DNA of 64,000 nt from Leuctra nigra. Lineage: Eukaryota; Arthropoda; Insecta; Plecoptera; Leuctridae. The notes under the pieces are model-generated. The model had not been told where the DNA came from. It saw only the letters and a list, made by a program, of their open reading frames with translations, and made no database searches. Positions 23,388 to 34,433 of the stretch are shown here, in pieces. The stretch spans positions 35,183,060 through 35,247,059 of the forward strand of contig OW203768.1 in assembly GCA_934045905.1 (NCBI GenBank), given 5' to 3'. Both the position numbers and the translations under genes were made by a program. The first letter of the stretch is position 1; every line of letters begins with the position of its first letter.

Positions 23388-23700
23388 CAGGAAGTGTATA
23401 TATGAAACAGGGAGGCCACTTGACATACGTATTAAAGAACATCGAGATAACGTAAAAAATCATAAAATTTCTACATCTTTAGTAGCTGAACATGTGTGGA
23501 CTAACATGCATACTTTTGATTGGGATTCTGCTATAGAAATATAAAGAAAGTAACGCTTAGAAAAGAAAATGTATTGAGTCAGCATTAAGACTCAATTCTC
23601 ATCTCAATTCTCAGTCAGCATTGTGGACGAAGTTATTAGTCAGTCATCGTGTCATTTTGATGACGTATGGGTGGCTATGCTTCGTCCGGTGGTGAAGTCT
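23388..23700 (+). pseudogene. Penelope-like element fragment: GIY-YIG endonuclease C-terminal part
   Basis: The frame contains ETGRPLDIRIKEH, then SLVAEHVW and FDWDSA, the order typical of the GIY-YIG endonuclease region at the C-terminus of Penelope-like retroelements. The reverse transcriptase part is missing. Downstream the similarity jumps frames: CIESALRLNSHLNSQ lies in the next frame after a stop, and SCHFDDVW in yet another (frame from 23623). At least two frameshifts and stops break it, so it is a dead fragment. Recognition is from motif memory, not a search. Confidence 0.65.
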
Positions 23701-24719
23701 CGATTCAATTCGGCGCGAAAACGGTTGGGTAGACGGCAGGCCATATATGGTCACGGTATGTGGTCTCTTGGTGGGGGGGCTGACGTCAGAGAAGCAGCAG
23801 TGGTAACGGAACTCGCCAGTCTCGCTTGACAAAGCCGGTCGAACGCATCGACGAAATATTGCAAACTCATTTTATTTTATATTTGACAATACCAGTGCTT
23901 CTGTTCAAAATATTTGTGACTTACTATGTCGATTATATTGCGAAGCGTGGGTGTAGCTGTTAGTGTCGAATAGCCCCCCCCCCCCCCCCGCACACTGAAC
24001 AATTGTTATGTCAAAAGGCAAATAATACTAAACTACTTAAATTAAATTTGATGTTAAATAACTAGCAAAACGCTTAGTATAACGCGTTGATGAGCGAGCA
24101 CCGATACGTGCAACACATGATGTTCATTGTAATATTCACTCTGGACGCATTGTGCTCTGGACAGAGAACGAACCTTGAAATCGGGGTGTAAGTCAAGTAT
24201 ATACTTTTAGATTGATTCTTTTGTACAGATACATTTCAAATATTTACACATCTCTCTGTAATGTAACAAAAAGTTAAAAATTAAAGTTGTTAAACTTCGA
24301 TTCCGATGAAAAGAATCAGCAGAAATGCAAAGTATTCTTCAACATCGATATAATATATTATGAGTAGCTGAACAACAGAGTAAACAACATCTCTCCAAGC
24401 AATCTCTGTGTTCCATTCAAAGCAGACCTATTTGTGACTTCATCAAGAGATAACATCACTCTGCTTTCATTGTTCGTTCAATAGAAATGCATTTTCAGTC
24501 GGTAGAGCCGAACGCTGTTGATGAAATTGTGATAAACAATGAAAATAGCTCGGTTTTACATTTGGCGAAATATTATGAAAATCTCTCCGGTTTCCTCATA
24601 ACTATTTTGATATGTGTTCAAGTTCTTTCACCTCAGATCTTGGAATCAGCAGGGATGACAACCAAATCAAATGCAAGTAAGAGCCGTATTTTTTTCTCAT
24701 ATTTGATGGAACATAATTA
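23701..24719. other. No recognised gene
   Basis: AT-rich, with a C run near 23974 and the family A end at 24062-24115. No coding region supported. Confidence 0.4.
24062..24115 (-). mobile_element. Family A 3' end fragment
   Basis: Minus-strand hairpin AACGC...GCGTT followed by ttttgCTAG, then T. Only the terminal 50 or so bases match; the 5' end is not seen. Confidence 0.6.
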
Positions 24720-25604
24720 TTGAGCGAGCGAAGCGAGCGTCTCCTTTTGGCTCTTTTGGCACGGACCTCTGTTTTTGTGTGTGTGTGTTTTTTTTTTGTT
24801 TTTTTTTCTGTTACTGACGATATACAAGTCACAGTTTTTCTTCGATCAAGCTGAAAATTTGCACACATGTACTGACCATTTCCGGGCGTTGCAGACCCTA
24901 ATTTTTTTGAAATCCCCTGATTGGTTCAAATTTAAAAAAAATTATCTTTCGATTGGTTGGTTTGATCAATTTGAAATTAAGCAAAGTCATTGCAACCAAC
25001 ATTGTACCCAATCATAATAAATTTCAGCCAAATCCTCCCATTGGTTCAAATTTGAAACCATTTTTCCTGTGCTTTTTGAAATTTAAACTAGAACCGATTG
25101 ACCGACCAACTTAAAACTTTGCATGGTCATTGGTACCAACATTTAAGGTATTTTTGCCAATTTTCAGTCAAATCTGTTGTTATTTTCAAAAGTTTTTGTA
25201 ATTTTAGGGACATTTTGCGTGTTGGCTGTCAAATTCACGGCGACTTCGAATCTTCAGTTCAAGGCAAGGTAGTTAGAGCAGAAAGTTTCAAACGAAATGA
25301 AACTAATAAAGACCGTTCAACAGATTGATCTGATATTGTGTACACACTAATATCATTATGATTTGAGTGGTCCAAGGTATATTTTTTTAAAGAGGTCCTG
25401 TGATTTTTGAATATTAACAAGGAACAGTTCAATCATAAAGGTTGATACTAACATTTTAGGAATATTTAGAGATTTCTATTCAAGTCTGACGAAATTCAAG
25501 AATTATTAGCTTTTAATGATATTTTCGATAGACAGAATTTCGGTTCGAGGTGTTCTGCGTATCCGTGCTCGCTCATCAACGCGTTACTCAGAGCGTTTTC
25601 CTAG
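24720..25604 (+). mobile_element. Family A Helitron-like element, copy 5 (second interior type)
   Basis: Begins TTGAGCGAGCGAAGCGAGCG and ends AACGC...GCGTT plus ttttcCTAG. The interior differs from copies 1-4 and matches the first part of copy 6 ('gcgtgttggctgtcaaattc', 'aggcaaggtagttagagc'). A PIF/Harbinger-like MITE begins six bases after its end. Non-coding. Confidence 0.8.
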
Positions 25605-25609
25605 TTTAA

Positions 25610-25766
25610 AGCCCAGTTTACACGGTGCAATTTCTTGAACAACTTCTGTGCCACAGAGGTTCTTCTCGTGCGCAGTCACTTTTTCATCTCAAAAGTGACT
25701 CTGCGCATGTGCAGAACCTCTGTTGCACAGAAGTTGTTCAAGAAATTGCACCGTGTAAATGGGGCT
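25610..25766. mobile_element. PIF/Harbinger-like MITE, copy 1 (157 bp)
   Basis: TIRs start AGCCCAGTTTACACGGTG and end CACCGTGTAAATGGGGCT. TAA is duplicated at 25607-25609 and 25767-25769. The inverted repeats continue through 'caatttcttgaacaacttct', so most of the element folds back. A 3-bp TWA duplication is characteristic of PIF/Harbinger elements. Confidence 0.85.
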
Positions 25767-25799
25767 TAACAAATATTTCAAGGCAAGATACAAATATCA

Positions 25800-26050
25800 C
25801 CAACTCTTAAACTTTCTTGACAGATGTTTGAGCGTTGCCAATATCTCATTAAATGTTGGTCCCAATGACCACGCAAAACTTCAATTCGATCACGAACAAA
25901 CGGTCTAACTTTACAAGCATCCGAGGATTTGGATCAAATCCTGAGTGTGTAAGTGTGTGTGAAACATTTCAGATCGATTGGTTGACATTGTGACCTAGGC
26001 AGTGGCTGCGAAAAACAAACAAAAACAGAGAAAGTGCCATCAAGAGTATC
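25800..26050 (+). repeat. Decayed family A-like sequence
   Basis: Contains 'ttggtcccaatgaccacgcaaaa' style text and 'atttcagatcgattgg', as around 21350 and 22545. No ends are visible, so this is only a remnant call. Confidence 0.45.
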
Positions 26051-26265
26051 ATGATGACTCTCTCTTAATCATTGACCAATGGATAATATTAATTGTAAAA
26101 TTTATTTGAAACCAAATTGAATTTGTTTTTATTCCATTATAATATAATAATAGTAATTATTGGAAATGGTTTGTTCATTTGATTACTGTCATTAAAAATG
26201 ACCGTCCAGTTCAGAAGTTCCTATAAAAGTTTCATTATTTTCATTTAATTAAGAGAATTCTCTTA

Positions 26266-26456
26266 AGCCCCATTTACACGGTGCAATTTCTTGAACAACT
26301 TCTGTGTCACATTCCCATTTTTCATACAATTTTGTGTTTATACGACGCAACTTTCTGTCACAGAACTTAAAACATGTTTTAATTTCCATTCAAGAAGTGT
26401 GACACAGAAGTGTGGTACAGAAGTTGTACAAGAAATTGCACTGTGTAAATGGGGCT
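26266..26456. mobile_element. PIF/Harbinger-like MITE, copy 2 (191 bp)
   Basis: TIRs AGCCCCATTTACACGGTG and (imperfect) the reverse at the right edge ending GGGGCT. TTA duplicated at 26263-26265 and 26457-26459. Same family as 25610-25766 and 31715-31931; the interior is longer, with repeated 'gtgacacagaag'-like blocks. Confidence 0.85.
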
Positions 26457-27054
26457 TTACATTGATTTCGATGTCCCAAACGATAACGTCCATGTGCTAA
26501 AAGAAGTCAACGTCTGCTATAATACAACATTATTGTTCATTTATCGTTGTGTGTTTGGCAATATTGATCACCTAGTGACAATGCGCCAATCGCCAGGCCA
26601 TCACGCTGTCGAGGTTCATGGGTTATTGATGAGGAAGGAACACAAAAGATTCAGCGTGAAAGAAAACGGAATCTCAGTTGTCTGTGGAAATTAGATGCTT
26701 AATTAACTCGCACCTCTTTGTGACGCGTTTTCATTGAGAAATCTGTTGTTTTGTGTTACATCGCTCATTAACTTAACAATGACATGACGTTGATATATTA
26801 GCACATTGACAGTGTACAAACTGGTGTGTGTTTGAGGTTTATTTGTAGCAAACCATGTTATTTGTGTGTTTAGGCGTTCAAACGCTTGCTTCTACACTAT
26901 TACGAGAGCTTTGCCTCAATATCAGCATAGAGTGAGATAAGGTAGGTATACAGTAATTTGGTTGCAACATGAATGTTATTGCTACACTGCTTGTATTTAG
27001 GTTATTGGGTTATGTTATAATATCCCTTTTTCATAGTTTCTTATGTATTTCAAG
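26457..27054. other. No recognised gene
   Basis: AT-rich sequence. A frame to 26694 begins inside the MITE and has no recognisable domain. Confidence 0.4.
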
Positions 27055-27347
27055 ATTAGAGCACGTGAGGAATGAGGAGATAAGAAGACGGATGGGAGTG
27101 GAAAAGACGGTGGTTAATTGTATAGAAACAAATAGACTTGTTTGGTATGGGCATGTTCAGCGCATGGGACCTCAGAGGAGGCCAAAAAGATAAGATGCTT
27201 GGATACCTCCTGGTAGAAGAAGACGAGGACGACCAGAAGAGGATTGGAAGAAACAGGTGCTGCTGGACATGTCAAGAAGAGGAATTGGTGATGATGACTG
27301 GACGGACAGAGAGAGGTGGCGTCTGGAGTGCGGGAAACGGCCGGCTT
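27055..27347 (+). pseudogene. LINE fragment: C-terminal end of a reverse transcriptase polyprotein
   Basis: The frame reads RLVWYGHVQRM, then PPGRRRRGRPEEDW, then DDDWTDRERWR, the closing motifs of many RTE- and jockey-like LINE polyproteins in animals. One in-frame TAA near 27192 splits it, and nothing remains of the upstream catalytic domain. A 5'-truncated LINE copy is the likely explanation. Recognised from motif memory. Confidence 0.7.
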
Positions 27348-27517
27348 AGAGCTGTAGACAACCCGCTATTATTATTTTGTATTTCTTCGGGTCTGCATTG
27401 CTTATAGACGGCAAAACCAGCGCAAATTTATTCAGATGAAATTTTAGAATTGTCGACTTTTATGAAAATCTTGTGCAATCTATCATTTGATGAAAATTAT
27501 TCATTTTCAATTTTGGC

Positions 27518-27603
27518 GCTCCACCCAGCCAAGTCGTACTGTACACTCACACTCACTCAACATACCGTTTCTACCTAAATTAAGTTTTGACTTGGCCCAT
27601 TTT
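27518..27603 (-). mobile_element. C/B composite fragment, left of a family A insertion
   Basis: 27518-27567 matches the C-module end (ccacccagccaagtcgtact). 27582-27603 matches the B palindrome (aagttttgacttggccca). The B sequence resumes at 28928 after the family A element, which gives the original empty site. Confidence 0.65.
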
Positions 27604-28927
27604 TTGAGCGAGCGAAGCGAGCGTCTCCATTTGGCTCTTTTGGCACGGACCTCTGTTTTTTTTTTTGTTTTTTTTTTTTTTTTCTGTTACTGACGATATA
27701 CAGGTCAGAGTTTTTCTTCGATCGAGCTGAAATTTTGCACACATGTACGTAACATTTCTGATTGTTGCAGACCCTAATTTTTTTGAAATCCATTGATTGG
27801 TTCAAATTTAAAAAAAATTAACTTTCGATTGGTTGTTTTGATCAAATTGAAATTTTGACAAGTCATTACCCCCAACATTGTACCCAATCAAACAAAGTTT
27901 CAGCCAAATCCTCCCATTGGTTAAAATTTAAAACCATCTTTCCTGTGTTTTTAGAAATTTAAACTATAACCGATTGAACGATCAACTTATAACTTCGCAT
28001 GATGGTTGGGTCCAACATTATCTGCATTTTTGACAATTTTCATACTAATCTGTGTTTAAATCCAAACGTTATTGACATTTTACGGACTATTAGCGTGTTG
28101 GCTGTCAAATTCACGGCGACTTCGACTCTTCAGTTCAAGGCAAGGTAGTTAGAGCAGAAACTTTCAAACGCAAATGAAACTGATAATGACCGTTCAACAG
28201 TCGATCTGATATTGTGTAGACACACTTATATCATATGAGTGGTCTCAGGTATATTTTTTGAAGGAGATCCTGTGATTTTTGAAAATTAACACGGAACAGT
28301 TCAATCATAAAGGTTCAATTGATCAACTTAAAGCTTTGCATGGTTATTTGGACCAATATTTTAGGAATGTTTTGAGATTTCTATACAAATCTGTGGCGAA
28401 ATTTTAGAATTATTGGCTTTTAATGACATTTTCGATAGACAGAATTTCGGTTCGAGGTGTTGCGCGTATCCGTGCTCGCTCATCAACGCGTTACTCAGAT
28501 TCATTGGTTAAAATTTAAATAAATATCTCCTGATAGGCTGAAAAATGAAAACGGTCTTCGATAATTCTGATCAAACTCATATTTTGCATGATCATTAAGA
28601 CCAATATTGTCTCTTATTTTACAAAATTTCATCCCAATCAGTTAAGAACGTATGAAGTTATTTACATTTTTAATATCTGTCAGTAATGAAGTATCGAAAT
28701 GAATGTTTTCCAGTGCCAATTGAAAATTGATTCTGATTTGCTTTATGAACCAGGTGCTTAGATGCTATTTTAAAGTTTCGATGAAAAGCATACACTTTTA
28801 AGTTGATATCATAATCAATTCCATATGGATGTATATGTTTTCTGTGCGTTGTGTACGCATTTCCGGTTCGAGAATTTGCACGTACCCGTGCTCGCTCATC
28901 AACGCGTTACACTGAGCGTTTTCCTAG
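27604..28927 (+). mobile_element. Family A Helitron-like element, copy 6 (chimeric), inserted in a B palindrome
   Basis: The first part (to about 28498) resembles copy 5 but its 3' hairpin is cut off after 'aacgcgttactcag'. The text then continues with the interior type of copies 1-4 and ends with a complete hairpin and ttttcCTAG at 28927. B sequence flanks it on both sides: 'cttggcccatttt' on the left and TTGATATCACTAC on the right. The uninterrupted form is seen at 42854 and 47272. This fixes the insertion between two T bases with no duplication beyond a possible TT. Confidence 0.85.
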
Positions 28928-29026
28928 TTGATATCACTACATTTCAGTACTGAATTTTTAGATTTCTACTATTTTTTATAGTTGAAGAGACTTGGCTGGT
29001 ATTTTTACACGGAGTGTTTTTAAGGG
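28928..29026 (-). mobile_element. B palindrome, right half after the family A insertion
   Basis: Matches the B right arm: TTGATATCACTAC, tttcagtactgaattt, gaagagacttggctggtat, acacggagtgttttt, then aagggg. It continues the piece ending at 27603. Confidence 0.75.
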
Positions 29027-29191
29027 GATTCTCATTACATGCCGTTTTTCCCGCCAAAATGTCCAATGACATTTGAAATTGATTTTTATGAAAGAAAATT
29101 TTCAATTTCTCAAGTGATAAGAGTGTTTATGATTATTACTTGTGTTTGTTATTTACGAATTCACCGAAATAACATTTTATGGAGACTTCCC
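29027..29191. mobile_element. Mariner-like element, right-end fragment
   Basis: Matches 11822-11956 in order ('tttctcaagtgat', 'ttatttac', 'ggagacttccc') and stops before TA (29192-29193). The left end is missing where it meets the B palindrome. Confidence 0.55.
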
Positions 29192-29193
29192 TA

Positions 29194-31714
29194 ATGGTTG
29201 GAACTTTTCCGTGAACCCTGTGTCGATCTTTTGTTTTAGCCGCCTCGACGTGAAGTTGTCTTAGCAAAGCTGATTGCTTCTAAGTCTTGAAGAGACTTTG
29301 AATATTTTATAACCCGAGGAATTGGGCTGAATGTTCTGCGATGTTGCCAGATGCTACGTGAGTTCTTTCACATTACAAAGAAAACTCCACCGAGGAATTG
29401 TCGTCCGTCCAATCGTTTTTCTTGGCACTATAATTAATCTTTGATAAAACACTAATGAACTTATAACATTAGTGAACAATAACAATTTAAGCGTTTACGG
29501 CATTTTAGCAATCGCTGCATTTGGACTAAATTCATTAGCAGTAAAAAACATTAATTAGATCCATAATAGCTTTATTAAGATTGTGTTAACACTGTGCATG
29601 TTAATTCACATTGAACGTAGGGGCTTATTTATAGCTAAAATGTTTTTTGGTGAGCTTCATATAAAATATGCCTCTCCACGTTTAAAACGAAACACTTATA
29701 TAAATAATGTAGTTAAAAAAAGTAAACAAAATATTCTGTTTTATATAATATTGTGTAAGCAAAACCCTCTGGCATTTCGTGATTGCACAGAAGTTCTTCG
29801 CGAAATGTCAGAGGATTATACAGAAACGCCAATATTATTCATATATTTCAATTTCCAAAATTGTCTGATCTTTTGCAATAAAATAGTTTACTCAAGAATC
29901 TGTTGTAAAAACGCTCGTGGTCATAAAAATAAGCTTATCTCATAAATCGAAAAGAATGAGGAGAAATGCGGCGGATCTCTCGTCGTTCGCTCTCAATATT
30001 ATGTAAAGTGAAATAACACTGTCAAGCATTAATTACAATGTCCCGCTCTCGAACACCATCTGGATTGCGCGGCGAACGCCCAGTCGAGTAGTTTCTTGCT
30101 AATAACGCTACATTAGAGGCCGTTTCAACTTTATTATTGCCCTTCTCGGATTACATTTATTGCCATTGTGGACGCACGATTAGCTATTATGTCTGAAGAG
30201 TGAGGATGAACTTTCTGTGTTATTTCTGAACGTCTCGCCAACTGTCATCTTGTACATCGTCGTTGTATATTGGAACTTTTTCATCCACATCCTTCCTGAC
30301 CTTCCTTTGTTCCCTTTTCCGTCTTCTTTGCGATGTTATTTTATATCTCTGGCTATGAATCATCGTTACTTCTTGCTGTATCAATTTCTTCCTTTCGTCC
30401 TTTCCACTAAAGAGTATCTTTTTTCCGAATTTACATCATTAGGTACTTAACTCTTTCGTTCTTTCTTTATCACTCTTCCTTTTATACAATTCTACTTCAT
30501 ACCATTACTTATTATCAATCCTTAACATCTCTACCATTGATATATTCCTTTCAATAGATCCTCCTATATCCCAACATTTTTTCTTCCCCCTTTCCTTAAA
30601 TTTATGCCCTTCTCTTTCCTGCCCATCCTTCCTCCCTTAACTCCTTCCCTTGTGACTTAACACTCCTGTACTCTCTATCACACTTTCTCTTCCTCTGAAT
30701 TCTCTCTCGGCTTACTTCTGGTTTTTTTTCAATCGATGAAAACAGGAGGTAGACCCGAACAACGCAGAGTTTGCATACTCCAGCCTGTTCCCATATCAGC
30801 TCAACATACTTCACCCGAGCAGAGAATTAACCTATTCCAGGACCTAATAAACTCTAACTTTATTACCAGGATTTCGAAGATGTAGTGTTATTCCCCTTCA
30901 TGATGTCCAACACACGAGCGTTGCAACGGAACACCTCCCTTCTGCTTGTCGGTTTCGACACCCCTGGATATCTGTAGAGAAGGTAGGGCTTTAAGTTCAT
31001 ACCCTTGTTTTGTATTCCTGTCGAGGAATCTGCTGTACGTGTTGTCTTGCCAACCACACGAATGCCAACACTTGAAGCTTAGAACGAAACTCCCTGCCGA
31101 ACATAAGCCAGTATATACAGTAGGGAGATCAAGTTGTTGGTACCCCTGGTTTGTCCGCATCCACGGGGTTTCCCGTGTTAGTGGTACACGAAGGTAATAT
31201 TGGGATTTGTCATGTGATGTGAATTTATTTTGTGTTTCTTTTGTTTTTCCTGGTCGAGAAGAAATGTGTTGACACTCACTCTTAAGTGATGTTTTAATGT
31301 TGATCATAAATATATATTATTATATTAACTGCCTTGATGCGCTTTTCGAGATAGAAAGTTTTCAAATATTACATGACGTGAACAAATAAATCAATCAGTC
31401 TTGGATGGCAAAAAAGGAAGGTAATCCATAATATGCTTTTGATTTGTTCAAGAGAAATGTATATTTATTTTTTTATCAGAAAATATTGTTTGTTAAATAA
31501 TTTGTTTGATCAGAAAAGAAAATCATGATCCTAAGGACAAAAGTTGTAGAAAATTACAACAAATTCCATCAATATCAGGGGTGTCTAAATTGATTTGATG
31601 GTACAACAGAACTGAGATATTTCTATTTATTTATGCATGTTGATTCAATGCATTGAATTTTAGTCTATAGACTATTAATCTAAAATTGTTAAAATCATCT
31701 CTGAAATCTTCTTA
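29194..31714. other. No recognised gene; a few open frames and one hairpin
   Basis: Frames at 29583-29945 (+, 120 codons) and 30888-31307 (-, 139 codons, with an overlapping + frame) show no domain I recognise. A pyrimidine-rich stretch lies at about 30270-30720. A short hairpin lies at 29766-29814. No gene can be supported. Confidence 0.35.
29766..29814 (+). other. Hairpin with a 16-bp stem
   Basis: CCTCTGGCATTTCGTG pairs with CGCGAAATGTCAGAGG over all 16 positions, two as G:U pairs if transcribed from the plus strand, with a 17-base loop. It is too short for a typical microRNA precursor and I see no extension of the stem. Confidence 0.5.
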
Positions 31715-31931
31715 AGACTCATTTACACGGTGCAATTTCTTGAACAACTTCTGTGTCACATTCCCATGTTTCATACAATTTTGTATTTACACGACGCAAC
31801 TTTCTGTCACAGAACTTAAAACATGTTCTAATTTCCATTCAAGAATTGTGACACAGAAGTGTGACACAGAAATATGACACAGAAGTGTGGCACAGAAGTT
31901 GAACAAGTAGTTGCACCATGTAAATTGGGCT
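31715..31931. mobile_element. PIF/Harbinger-like MITE, copy 3 (217 bp)
   Basis: TIRs AGACTCATTTACACGGTG and the imperfect reverse ending TTGGGCT. TTA duplicated at 31712-31714 and 31932-31934. It is longer than copy 2 because the 'gtgacacagaag' block is repeated more times. Confidence 0.85.
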
Positions 31932-31984
31932 TTAGACATTATTCTGCGCCTATAGTAGCGTGAACATACTCAATGCTAGGGGAC

Positions 31985-32290
31985 AATGTTTGACAAGAGC
32001 GAGCTTTCTCTGCTTTCATACAGGTGGCACCGTTTCTCCGATTGAGATAAAATGCACATGTAAAAAAAGAACTATGTGTGCAGACCGAAATTTGAACAAA
32101 ATCCTCTGATTGGTTAAAATTTTATGATGTTAAACATTTTTCAGACCGTCGTCATGTTTTCCAAAGTTTCAACCAACACTCTTGTTGGTTAACATTTTAA
32201 AACTTATTAACGATTTTAATTTTTGAAATGTCTATCCAAACTCAGCTATCTAAAAGTATACACATTGGGATGCGCTTAGCTTTTTGATGA
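31985..32290 (+). repeat. Decayed family A-like sequence
   Basis: Contains gagcgagctttctctg, 'caggtggcaccgtttctccg' and 'ctctgattggttaaaatttt', diverged forms of family A interior text. No 3' end is visible. Confidence 0.45.
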
Positions 32291-33386
32291 TCGAAAAGAA
32301 GAATATGCAAGAGTTCTCACATTGTACAGTCTAAATCAGAATTGCGCTGCAGCTCTTTTTTTTATTTCTTTTGGTGAAAAACAGAGTCGTCGTAACTGGA
32401 ATTTATTATTCGTTTCATTTTCTTAAAGTTTTCTGTAAAATGTTTATCTTGAAAAAATTTAATTTATTCTTCGACGCAATAGCTGTAGGTTTCATTTTCT
32501 CCAGCCGGCTTAAATAGCGCGTAGATAAGTTATTAGGTATAAGAAAAGTGTTTTCTGGAGGTTCTTTAAAAACCTGCGAGAAGGAAAAAAAGTACAGCGA
32601 AGAGTCGAAATGTATGAGAGAATATTCTATTAGATCTCTTTGAAGAACTCATAACAAGTTAAGGCAGTAATTTGTAGAGTCTGTCGTTTACCTGCTCTGC
32701 TTTGTTTGTGATTATATTGCACACCCTCTCTGTTTGACATTTGCCGGAACAATTGCTTTCGCGAATATGAACACTAGTTTTTAACTCATATTTTATTATG
32801 TACCTGGTGTTCACCCACTAGTTTATGAGCATTTACACTCCTAGTTAACTTTATTTACTTCTTCAAAGGAAACTATTATATTTCTTGAAATTATTTGTTC
32901 GTGTTTGTTACGAAAAAAATATTAGTATGTCAACAATCAAGAGAAATTGTTGGCATTCCAACATGGAGATGAAAAGAGTTGCCAAAACCTCCGCACAGCG
33001 TGCCGATTTGTGAGTTTTCACGTTTTGAACCCGTTTTTGTTCGCATTCTGTACAATTTAAAACAGTTGAAGGCTAAAACCGAGTTGTGAACTTTTTTAAA
33101 GTTTTAAACACTGAATATGCGAACGGCATTTAAACGCGAAAGGAGGTCCAGATAAAACCCTTCAAATAGTTTTCAAGAAAAATTTGACTAGGTTTTGATC
33201 TAAATACATATATATATATGAACGTACCTATAGGTATTGTTATTGCTATTGTTAGATATATATTTATGTATCATTGAACTTTCAGTTTCAGTTTCAACAT
33301 CTTTATTTTATATGTTTACAAAATAGAGATGAATTTAACAAGATACAAAATTTATATAGAGTAAAAATTCGAGGCAGTAACAATTG
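32291..33386. other. No recognised gene
   Basis: AT-rich, with only short frames and no element ends. Confidence 0.4.
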
Positions 33387-34392
33387 TTAAGCGAGCGGAG
33401 CGAGCGTCTCCACTTGACTCTTGCGGCAGTTTCTCTGTGTTTTTTTTTTGCTGGTTCAACCCAGGCCGCACCGGTCAACGTATCGATCTGAAATTTTGCA
33501 CACACCTTCATCTCATACTAACTTAGACCTGTATAATTTTTGAGAAAGACCCGTCCATAAATAAAAAAAATCGCGCTTTCCCATATAAATAGCATTGTAG
33601 GTTCGAGGAGTCCGTTGCGGCCGCCCGATGCGCTCCATTCAAAACAACTCGGAAGCAAGCAGCTGTCTATCTATTATTGTTTGAATACGTAACAATTATT
33701 TCTTTGCGGTTAGATAATAGTTAAAGCAATACATGCGAGGTTATACTTAGGGTTTATTTTATTATTTTTGAAGATGTAGTTAATAGGTATAGGTATTTAT
33801 TGTTTATGAGAGTTTTAACATGCAGTCTTACTTCCAATCTTTTCAAAGGCTGAGCAAATTATTTGTAGACCGATGAAATGTCTGCTTGATTGTAGAAATA
33901 GATTGGTTGGTTGATAATTGAAATTATGTTTATGAAATATTTATTTCATTTGTATCAGATACAATGTGTTAGGTTTGTGTTAGGTAAGCAATGTGCTAGA
34001 AGAAATAAGCTCTTTTATACGGAACGGCAAGTAACTGTTTGGTTTGGATAATGTTTCTTAAATTATGTTTGCTCATATTAGCACTTAGATAATGGCCTAT
34101 TTTGGGGTTTGAATCTCTGAATTTTTTATTTATAATAATTCCATAATACCTACGTACCTAAATACTGAAATAAATACACATGAGTGTGTATCATGTTGCA
34201 ATGACTTGCAATAACTGTTGCAATAACTTGCAATGAGAAGCAAATTCAGCTATTTTTTATATAATTTAGTGGATCGTGCTTCTAGATTTCAGTTGTTTTA
34301 GGTATATTATTGCCGGCTTTTAAGGAATTATGGTTCGAGGTGTCGCACGTATCCGTGCTCGCTTATCAACGCGTTACACAGAGCGTTTTTTA
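33387..34392 (+). mobile_element. Family A-like element with family ends and a foreign interior (copy 7)
   Basis: The 5' end TTAAGCGAGCGGAGCGAGCG and the next 150 bases follow family A loosely. The 3' end 'ggttcgaggtgtcgcacgta' through hairpin AACGC...GCGTT (to 34392) matches family A well, but the closing CTAG is lost. About 33600-34320 does not resemble any other copy here. It may be captured host sequence, or two unrelated end fragments. Confidence 0.5.
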
Positions 34393-34433
34393 ACGTCGCA
34401 CAGTACTGAAAATAGGCTAATTGCGCCGGATGA

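Noticed and set aside
29583..29945. 120-codon plus-strand frame as a gene
   Set aside because: No recognisable domain, AT-rich composition like its surroundings, and no splice or promoter support.
30888..31307. 139-codon minus frame with an overlapping plus frame as an exon
   Set aside because: Slightly GC-richer, but both strands are open and I recognise no motif. Transcript evidence would be needed.
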